Shown one piece after another: positions 58,116-64,000 of a stretch of DNA of 64,000 nt; the first letter of the stretch is position 1, and the number at the start of each line of letters is the position of its first letter. Below the pieces are notes generated by a model. That model made no database searches and had not been told where the DNA came from. It worked only from the letters and a program-made list of their open reading frames with translations. The DNA comes from Aurantiacibacter spongiae (lineage in GTDB: Bacteria; Pseudomonadota; Alphaproteobacteria; Sphingomonadales; Sphingomonadaceae): positions 2,666,001 through 2,730,000 of the forward strand of contig NZ_RPFZ01000001.1 of the NCBI RefSeq assembly GCF_003815535.1, given 5' to 3'. The position numbers and the translations under genes are program-made.

Positions 58116-58769
58116 TCACCCCGGCGGCGGGGTATCCTCGACGACCTCCTCCTTCTCCTCCACCGCCAGCCCGTGCCGCATGAGCATGGGCACCTGGGTG
58201 AAGGTGAACAGGAAGGTCAGCGGGAGGAACAGCCACAGCTTCATGCCGAGCCAGGTCTCGAAGCTGACGACGTAGATCAGCACGGTGTTGAGCGCGCACA
58301 GGGCGATGAAGAACACGCCCCAGTTGCGCGACAGCTTGAGCCAGCCGCTATCGTCCAGCCCTTCGAACGCGGTTTCCAGAAGCACCTTGAGCAAGCTCTT
58401 GCCCCGCGCATAGCCCGCCAGCAGGACCACGGCGAACAGCGCGTAGACGATGCTCGGCTTCCACTGGATGAAGCGTTCATCCTGGAAATATATCGTCAGC
58501 GCGCCGAAGCCGACGATCATCGCCGTGGACAGCCACAGCATCGGGCTGACCTTGCCCAGCCGCCACTTGCTGATGCCCAGCGCTATCAGCGAGGCGACGA
58601 TGAACGCGCCGGTGCCGCGAATGACGGCGAAGATCTCGCCCGGCGTATCCTCGGCGGCGTTGTCGGGCGAATACCAGCGATAGACGAGGAAGAAAACGAG
58701 CAGCGGCCCGTAATCGACCGCCACGTTGAGCCAGCCGGATCCGCGCCTGGCGGGTGCTTCGCTTGTCAT
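58116..58769 (-). CDS. yciB: Inner membrane septation protein YciB/IspZ
   Basis: A 217-residue membrane protein with five to six segments. VDYGPLLVFFLVYRW, KWRLGKVSPMLWLSTAMIVGF, and the C-terminal NTVLIYVVSFETWLGMKLWLF are typical of the septation protein A family, which links envelope synthesis and division. The acidic tail (EEKEEVVEDTPPPG) is an addition. It lies 10 bases after the ftsY stop and is likely in the dapF-mtaB-ftsY-yciB operon. Confidence 0.92.
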   Translation of the reverse strand: MTSEAPARRGSGWLNVAVDYGPLLVFFLVYRWYSPDNAAEDTPGEIFAVIRGTGAFIVASLIALGISKWRLGKVSPMLWLSTAMIVGFGALTIYFQDERFIQWKPSIVYALFAVVLLAGYARGKSLLKVLLETAFEGLDDSGWLKLSRNWGVFFIALCALNTVLIYVVSFETWLGMKLWLFLPLTFLFTFTQVPMLMRHGLAVEEKEEVVEDTPPPG

Positions 58770-58779
58770 GGCATCCCCC

Positions 58780-59703
58780 TCACGCGACGCCTGCGATGAC
58801 GCGGGCCACCAGATCCGGATCGAACGGGCGCAGGTCGTCCAGCTGCTCGCCCACCCCGATGGCGTGGATCGGCAGGCCGTATTGCTCCGCCGCCGCCACC
58901 AGCACGCCGCCGCGGGCCGTGCCGTCCAGCTTGGTCATGATGAGGCCGGTCACGCCCGCCACCTCCTTGAAGATCTCGATCTGGGAGAGCGCGTTCTGGC
59001 CGTTCGTCGCGTCGAGCACCAGCACCACGTCGTGCGGCGCTTCCGGGTTGAGGCGGCCGAGCACCTTCCTGATCTTGGCGAGTTCGTCCATCAGCTCCCG
59101 CTTGTTCTGGAGCCGACCGGCGGTATCGACCACCAGCGCGTCGATGCCCGTGTCGGTCGCGGTCTTCACCGCGTCGAACACCACGCTCGCGGGATCGCCG
59201 CGTTCCGGGCCGGTGACGATCGGCGCGCCGATCCGGTCCGCCCATACCTTGAGCTGCCCGATGGCGGCGGCGCGGAAGGTGTCTCCGGCGGCGAGCATCA
59301 CGCCGTAGTCGTCTTCCTGCAGCCAGTGGCCGAGCTTGGCGATGGTGGTGGTCTTGCCGCTGCCGTTGACGCCGATCACCAGGATGACCTGCGGGCGGGG
59401 AAAGGCGGTGACCTCCAGCGGAACGGCGACGGGGCGCAGGATCGCGGCAATCTCCTCGGCCACGGCCTCTTTCAGTTCGCGCTCCGTGATCGACAGGCCG
59501 AAGCGCTTTTCGGCGAGCCTGTCGCGAATGCGCGCGGCGGCGGCGGGGCCGAGATCGGAAACGATCAGCGCATCCTCCACCTCGTCCAAGGTGGCATCGT
59601 CGAGCTTCGCCGTGCCGACCACGCCGGCCAGATTGTCGGACAGGCGATCGGACGTCTTGCGGAAGCCGCCCAGCAGCCGGTCGGACCAGGTGCTCTCGGT
59701 CAT
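58780..59703 (-). CDS. ftsY: Signal recognition particle receptor FtsY
   Basis: GTPase receptor that brings SRP-bound ribosomes to the membrane. Only the N and G domains are present: GVNGSGKTTTIAKLG (G1), DTAGRLQNK (G3), TKLDGTARGG (G4). At 307 residues it lacks the acidic A domain of E. coli FtsY, as usual in alphaproteobacteria. It overlaps mtaB by ATGA. Its RNA partner, ffs, is at 4254. Confidence 0.96.
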   Translation of the reverse strand: MTESTWSDRLLGGFRKTSDRLSDNLAGVVGTAKLDDATLDEVEDALIVSDLGPAAAARIRDRLAEKRFGLSITERELKEAVAEEIAAILRPVAVPLEVTAFPRPQVILVIGVNGSGKTTTIAKLGHWLQEDDYGVMLAAGDTFRAAAIGQLKVWADRIGAPIVTGPERGDPASVVFDAVKTATDTGIDALVVDTAGRLQNKRELMDELAKIRKVLGRLNPEAPHDVVLVLDATNGQNALSQIEIFKEVAGVTGLIMTKLDGTARGGVLVAAAEQYGLPIHAIGVGEQLDDLRPFDPDLVARVIAGVA

Positions 59704-60875
59704 GTCAGGAGTCCTTGGGTGATGGCGGTTGGCGTCATGGCGAAAATGGTGCCGGGTTCGGTGCCGGCAGGCAAGGCTACGCGGGCGAAGTTTTCCGCAT
59801 GGCCGGTGCCGTCGCGCTCCGCCAGCACGTGTTGCGGCGTGCCGATCAGGCCGGCAAGCCAGGCGGCACGCACCTCGTTCGTCGCCGCGCGCAGTTCGGC
59901 GGCGCGGGCCTTGATCGTGGTGCGATCGGTCTGCGGCATCCGCGCGGCGGGGGTGCCGGGGCGCGGCGAGTAGGGGAAGATGTGCCCGTGCACGATGGCG
60001 AGATCGCGGATGATGGCGAGGTTGTCGGCGTGGTGGCCGGCGGTTTCCGTCGGGAAGCCGGCGATGAGGTCCGCTCCTACCGCCAAGTCCGGGCGTTCGG
60101 CCTTGAGCCGGGCGACGAGGTCGATCGCATCGGCGCGGCGGTGGCGTCGCTTCATACGTTTCAGGATCAGGTCGGCGCCATGCTGCATCGACAGGTGGAG
60201 GTGCGGCATCATGCGGGGATGATGGGCCAGCAGGTCGAACAGCGCATCGTCGATCTCGGCCCCGTCGACGGAGGAGAGCCGAAGGCGCGCCAGCCGCGGA
60301 AAGGCCTCGAGGATCGCGCGCGCCAGATCACCCAGCGCGGGCGCCCCCGGCAGGTCCGCGCCCCAGCTGGTGACATCGACACCCGTGAGCACGATTTCGG
60401 GCGCGCCCTGATCCAGGTGCCGCTCCACCTCGCGCAGCACGTCCCCCACCGGCAGCGAGCGGCTGGCCCCGCGCCCCTGCGGGATGACGCAGAAGGTGCA
60501 GGCGTGGTCGCACCCGTTCTGCACCGCGACGAAGGCGCGGGTGCGTTCCCCGGGGGGCGGGCCGGGGGCGGGCGCGACGTTCCAGCTGCGCGCATCGAGC
60601 TTGGCGGCGTTGGGCACCAGCCCGTCCACCTCGGGCATGGCGGCGAGCTGTTCGCGCTCGATATCGGCGGCACATCCCGTCACCAGCAGGCGCGCCCCAG
60701 GCCGGTCGCGCCGGGCGCGGCGGATCGCCTGCCGCGTGGCGCGCACCGCTTCCGCGGTGACGGCGCAGCTGTTGACGACGATGGTGTCCGGCTCGCCGGC
60801 CAGCAGGGCGCGGATACGCTCGCTCTCCGCGATGTTGAGCCGGCACCCGAGCGTGACGACCGCGCCGCCGCTCAT
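59700..60875 (-). CDS. mtaB: tRNA t6A37 methylthiotransferase MtaB
   Basis: Radical SAM enzyme that adds methylthio to t6A37 of ANN-decoding tRNAs. N-terminal UPF0004 domain with its cluster cysteines (TLGCRLN, VNSCAVT, VTGCAAD), the radical SAM CDHACTFC, and a C-terminal substrate part. 391 residues. The CxxxCxxC spacing and length separate it from RimO and MiaB by style. It overlaps both dapF (60872-60875) and ftsY (59700-59703). Confidence 0.9.
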   Translation of the reverse strand: MSGGAVVTLGCRLNIAESERIRALLAGEPDTIVVNSCAVTAEAVRATRQAIRRARRDRPGARLLVTGCAADIEREQLAAMPEVDGLVPNAAKLDARSWNVAPAPGPPPGERTRAFVAVQNGCDHACTFCVIPQGRGASRSLPVGDVLREVERHLDQGAPEIVLTGVDVTSWGADLPGAPALGDLARAILEAFPRLARLRLSSVDGAEIDDALFDLLAHHPRMMPHLHLSMQHGADLILKRMKRRHRRADAIDLVARLKAERPDLAVGADLIAGFPTETAGHHADNLAIIRDLAIVHGHIFPYSPRPGTPAARMPQTDRTTIKARAAELRAATNEVRAAWLAGLIGTPQHVLAERDGTGHAENFARVALPAGTEPGTIFAMTPTAITQGLLT

Positions 60876-61681
60876 GCGTAATCCCCCCAGTCGAAGGAGC
60901 CGCGAAAGGCCTCCGCCGCGGGGCCGGTCATGGTGATGCGCGCGTCATCGGCCCACGCGATCCGCAACGGTCCGCCGGGGAGGTGGACGGTAACGTCGCG
61001 CTCCGTGCGCCCGGTGCGCATGGCGGCGACCGCCGTGGCGCAGGCCCCGGTGCCGCAGGCGCGCGTCAGGCCCGCGCCGCGTTCCCACACGCGCAGGCGG
61101 ATGGTCGCGCGGTCCTCCACCGTGGCAACGTTGACGTTGATGCGCTCCGGGAACAGTTCGTCCGTCTCGATCAGCGGACCGAGCGTATCGAGGCGCACCG
61201 CGTCGCTATCATCGACGAAGAAGACGATATGCGGATTGCCGACATTGACGGCGACCGGCTGCTCCAGTCCCTCCCACCCCACGGGCATGGCGGCGGTATC
61301 CATCGCGTAGGCGAGCGGGATCGCCTGCCAGTCGAAGCGCGGCGCGCCCATGTCGACGGCGATGCCGGCGTCGTCCGGGCGCGTGGCGATGGTGCCGCCC
61401 TTCGTTGCGATGGTGGCAGGTTGTCCCAGCAGCAGGCCGACCGCGCGCGCTGCATTGCCGCACGATTCGACCTCTCCCCCGTCCTGGTTGAAGATCCGCA
61501 TCCGGCAGGTCGCCGCCTCGTCTTCCTCGAGCACGATGAGCTGATCGCAGCCGATGCCCGCCCGCCGGTCGGCCAGCGCCCGCACGGTTCCACCGGCGAG
61601 GTCGGGCAGCGCCCGCTCGCGCGCGTCGAGCACGACGAAATCGTTGCCCAGACCGTGCATCTTGATGAAGGGAACGCGCAT
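60872..61681 (-). CDS. dapF: Diaminopimelate epimerase
   Basis: Converts LL- to meso-diaminopimelate for lysine and peptidoglycan. Both catalytic cysteines are seen, in VESCGNAARAVG and ACGTGACATAVAAM, and the start MRVPFIKMHGLGNDFVVLD is typical. 269 residues from the ATG at 61681. First gene of the dapF-mtaB-ftsY-yciB run. Confidence 0.96.
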   Translation of the reverse strand: MRVPFIKMHGLGNDFVVLDARERALPDLAGGTVRALADRRAGIGCDQLIVLEEDEAATCRMRIFNQDGGEVESCGNAARAVGLLLGQPATIATKGGTIATRPDDAGIAVDMGAPRFDWQAIPLAYAMDTAAMPVGWEGLEQPVAVNVGNPHIVFFVDDSDAVRLDTLGPLIETDELFPERINVNVATVEDRATIRLRVWERGAGLTRACGTGACATAVAAMRTGRTERDVTVHLPGGPLRIAWADDARITMTGPAAEAFRGSFDWGDYA

Positions 61682-61730
61682 GGTGCGCCACCTAGGCGCG
61701 GGCGGCGCGCACCGCAATGGCGGGCAGGGG

Positions 61731-63419
61731 TCAGCCGGCCCTCAGCGCCGTCACGCGGGGGCGGGCGCCATCGCCGTCGCCGTCGCGGCCTTGCTCTGCG
61801 AGCAGACCCCGCTTCGCCAGCCTCTGCCGCGTCGCGTGCGCGTCCTCCGGCTTGCCGTAGAGATAGCCCTGGCCCTTCATGCCGCCCAGACCCTTCAGCA
61901 CCTTCAGGACTTCGGCGTTCTCGACCCCTTCGGCAGTAACCGGCAGCGACAATCCCTTGCCGAGCGAAACGATCGCCCGCACCAGTTCCATGCCCGCCCC
62001 CCGGTCGGACAGTTCGGTGACGAAGCTGCGGTCGATCTTGAGTCGGTCGAAGGGCAGGGTTCGCAGCTGGGCGAGGCTGGAATAGCCGGTGCCGAAATCG
62101 TCGAGGCTGATGCGGATGCCTTGGTTCTTCAGGCTGGTGACGATGGTGCGCACAGCGCCGATATTCTCGTGCAGGCAGGTTTCGGTGATTTCGATCTCGA
62201 GCCGATGCGCGGGAAATCCGCTTTCCACCAGCAAATGCAGCAGCTTCTGCGCGAACCACGGATCGCGCAGTTGCAGCGGCGAGATGTTGACCGACAGCGA
62301 CAGGTCCGGATGCCAGCCCTGCGCATCGCGCAGCGCCTGGCGGATCAGCTGTTCCGACATGGTCCCGATAAGGTCGATCTCTTCCGCGATGGGGATGAAT
62401 ATCGCCGGGCTGACGAGGCTGTAACGCGGGCTCTTCCACCGCGCCAGCATCTCGAAGCCGACCAGCCCGCCCGTTTCGAGGTCGATCTGCTGTTCGTAGA
62501 AGGGGACGAATTCGCCATTGGCGATGCCGGCGCGAATGCCGCGCTCCAGCTCGTTGCGGAAGCGCAGTTCGTCCTCCATCTGCGGTTCGAACCAGTAATA
62601 GCGGTTCCGCCCGCGCTTCTTGGCGTGATACATGGCGATATCGGCGCGGTGAAGCAGCGTGTCGGCATCGCCCGGCGCGTCGGGATCGACGCCGGCCGCG
62701 CGCTCGTTCCACCCGCTCGTGCCGCCGCCGTGGGCGATTCCCACCGACACGGTGGCATCGACTTCGATGCCGTCGGCCTCGACCGGCGCGGAAACCGCCT
62801 CGATCAGATGCGTGACGAAGGCGTCCAGCCCCTCCCGTTCGGGCAGGAGAAAAGGCACGGCGAGCGCGAACTCGTCGCCGCCGATCCGCGCGACGATTCC
62901 GTCTGCGGGGATCAGCGCGCCGATCCGCTGGGCGAAGGCGACCAGCACGCGGTCGCCCGTCTTGTGACCGTTGAGGTCGTTGATCTGCTTGAAATTGTCG
63001 AGGTCGATCATCAGGACGGCAACGTCACGCCCGGTGGCGCGCGCCTCTGCCGCCAGCCGGTCTATCGCGGCGGGACCGCTGCGGCGGTTGAGGCAATCGG
63101 TCAGCGGATCGCGTTCGGCCAGCTCGCGGGCCAGCACCTCGGCCGCCCGCCGTTCGGCCACCTCGCGGTTGAGGTCGCGATAGCGGCGCCAACCGAAGAT
63201 CAGCAGCGCGATGTTGAGCAGAACCGCATTGGTCAGAACCATGTCGGGCGCGGCGCCGGTCCCCATCCACGAGCGGACGATCTGGGGCATGACGGTCCCC
63301 CCCGTTCCCACGAACAGGATAATGGCGGCTACCGCGATGCCGAGCGCCGCCACGTCGCCTTCGGGCCGGCCCAACCAGCCGAATACCCGTCTGCGTTCGA
63401 TTTCCTCGCCGTTTCGCAA
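61731..63419 (-). CDS. Membrane GGDEF-EAL protein (c-di-GMP turnover)
   Basis: Two N-terminal membrane segments (about 22-85), a GGDEF domain with ARIGGDEFALAVPF and DLDNFKQINDLNGHKTGD, and a C-terminal EAL domain. The EAL signature reads GFEMLARW (EML), but the metal and catalytic residues remain: NISPLQLRD, EITET, DDFGTGYSSL, KIDRSFV and AEGVENAE. The RxxD inhibitory site before GGDEF is missing (PAD with no Arg). Both activities are possible; which dominates cannot be told. 562 residues, with a C-terminal Gly/Asp/Arg tail. Confidence 0.92.
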   Translation of the reverse strand: MRNGEEIERRRVFGWLGRPEGDVAALGIAVAAIILFVGTGGTVMPQIVRSWMGTGAAPDMVLTNAVLLNIALLIFGWRRYRDLNREVAERRAAEVLARELAERDPLTDCLNRRSGPAAIDRLAAEARATGRDVAVLMIDLDNFKQINDLNGHKTGDRVLVAFAQRIGALIPADGIVARIGGDEFALAVPFLLPEREGLDAFVTHLIEAVSAPVEADGIEVDATVSVGIAHGGGTSGWNERAAGVDPDAPGDADTLLHRADIAMYHAKKRGRNRYYWFEPQMEDELRFRNELERGIRAGIANGEFVPFYEQQIDLETGGLVGFEMLARWKSPRYSLVSPAIFIPIAEEIDLIGTMSEQLIRQALRDAQGWHPDLSLSVNISPLQLRDPWFAQKLLHLLVESGFPAHRLEIEITETCLHENIGAVRTIVTSLKNQGIRISLDDFGTGYSSLAQLRTLPFDRLKIDRSFVTELSDRGAGMELVRAIVSLGKGLSLPVTAEGVENAEVLKVLKGLGGMKGQGYLYGKPEDAHATRQRLAKRGLLAEQGRDGDGDGARPRVTALRAG

Positions 63420-63524
63420 AGGCGTATGTCCCCCGGTCCAGACCAGCAGCTATCGGGGAACATGATAACTTTTCCGTTAATTGCCCCGCGCGTCCGACCC
63501 CGGTAGGGACCGCCCCATCTGGCA

Positions 63525-63971
63525 ATGCAAAAGCATGGGAGATCAGGTTTGGCCGGCTACTGGCTCATCAAGTCCGAACCACACAAATATTCCTGGGACG
63601 ACCTGGTGGCGGACGGGGAAACCATCTGGGACGGGGTCCGCAATCACCGCGCATCGAACAACATGCGCGCGATGACGAAGGGTGACCAGCTGTTCTACTA
63701 CCACTCGGTCAAGGGCAAGGAGATCGTCGGTATCGCTACGGTGAGCGAGGCCGGACTGACCGATCCGACCGACCCGGAAGGCAAATGGGCGACGGTGAAG
63801 GTGAAGCCTGTCGAGAAGCTCTCCCGGCCGGTTTCGCTGAAGGAGATCAAGGCGAGCGAGGCGCTCGGCGGTATCGAGCTGGTTCGCCTTTCCCGCCTGT
63901 CGGTTGCCGAGATAACGCCAGACGAATGGACGGAAATCCTCGCCATCTCGAAGCGGGCACCCGGAACATAG
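63525..63971 (+). CDS. EVE domain protein
   Basis: A 148-residue protein with the EVE fold of the PUA-like superfamily: GYWLIKSEPHKYSWDDLV, WDGVRNHRASNNMRAMTKGD, FYYHSVKGKEIVGIATV. EVE proteins read modified bases in DNA or RNA and related ones occur in defence contexts; in proteobacteria this stand-alone form is widespread and of unknown role. The ATG at 63525 is in a weak context; a TTG at 63549 with upstream GGGAGATCAGG is a good alternative (GYW is the usual start). It is divergent from the GGDEF-EAL gene. Confidence 0.88.
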   Translation: MQKHGRSGLAGYWLIKSEPHKYSWDDLVADGETIWDGVRNHRASNNMRAMTKGDQLFYYHSVKGKEIVGIATVSEAGLTDPTDPEGKWATVKVKPVEKLSRPVSLKEIKASEALGGIELVRLSRLSVAEITPDEWTEILAISKRAPGT

Positions 63972-64000
63972 CGCCCCTCCCCCGCGTTAATTGGGCAAGA

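Overview
The window reads as a chromosomal segment of a high-GC alphaproteobacterium of the Sphingomonadales, most likely Erythrobacteraceae. The evidence is gene content and order (hrpB, NDUFS4-like subunit, ffs, dnaX, ybaB; rpsB, tsf, pyrH, frr, uppS, cdsA, dxr, rseP, bamA, skp, fabZ; ccmCDEFGHI; ftsY, mtaB, dapF), alphaproteobacterial-type LexA boxes (GTTC-N7-GTTC), an FtsY without its acidic domain, and the absence of lpx genes from the bamA-skp-fabZ cluster. The genus is inferred from protein style only; no search was possible.

Layout. 1-12.1 kb is core: chorismate mutase (partial), a long-chain polyprenyl diphosphate synthase, HrpB helicase, a complex I accessory subunit, SRP RNA, DnaX, YbaB, a TonB-domain protein, Lon, HU, RlmB and tRNA-Tyr. 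12.1-28.5 kb is an integrated mobilizable element beside tRNA-Tyr. It carries a P4-type integrase, a lipoprotein, a DUF6118-type protein, a TraA relaxase-helicase (MOBQ), an oriT with an RSF1010/Ti-like nick region, TraC and TraD. It then has a two-gene cassette (SF2 helicase plus a 1350-residue NACHT-like NTPase ending in a PD-(D/E)xK nuclease domain), an AlpA regulator behind a LexA box, a second HTH protein, an APC permease and a DUF486 protein. A degenerate copy of the tRNA 3' end closes it. No type IV secretion or coupling-protein gene is present, so the element would depend on a helper for transfer.

28.5-34.0 kb is an acetate-type module: DUF4212 small subunit, sodium:solute symporter, a GAF-GGDEF diguanylate cyclase and acetyl-CoA synthetase. 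34.1-35.8 kb makes phosphatidylethanolamine (psd-pssA). Next to it is a 70-residue membrane protein behind two tandem LexA boxes. 36.3-48.8 kb is the long translation, isoprenoid, phospholipid and outer-membrane block. 48.9-56 kb holds a 2OG-Fe(II) oxygenase, tRNA-His, a leucine dehydrogenase-type enzyme and the cytochrome c maturation operon. 56-64 kb holds kup, yciB, ftsY, mtaB, dapF, a GGDEF-EAL protein and an EVE-domain protein.

Signals beyond ordinary annotation: (1) the helicase plus NACHT-nuclease cassette, a candidate defence system; (2) two SOS-controlled loci, one being the island's AlpA regulator and the other a small membrane protein; (3) a paired motif GCGAAGTTGACAC that recurs in three intergenic regions with 66-72 bp spacing, one copy built into the tsf terminator; (4) integrase arm-type repeats at both island ends; (5) an EF-hand loop inside the Skp homologue.
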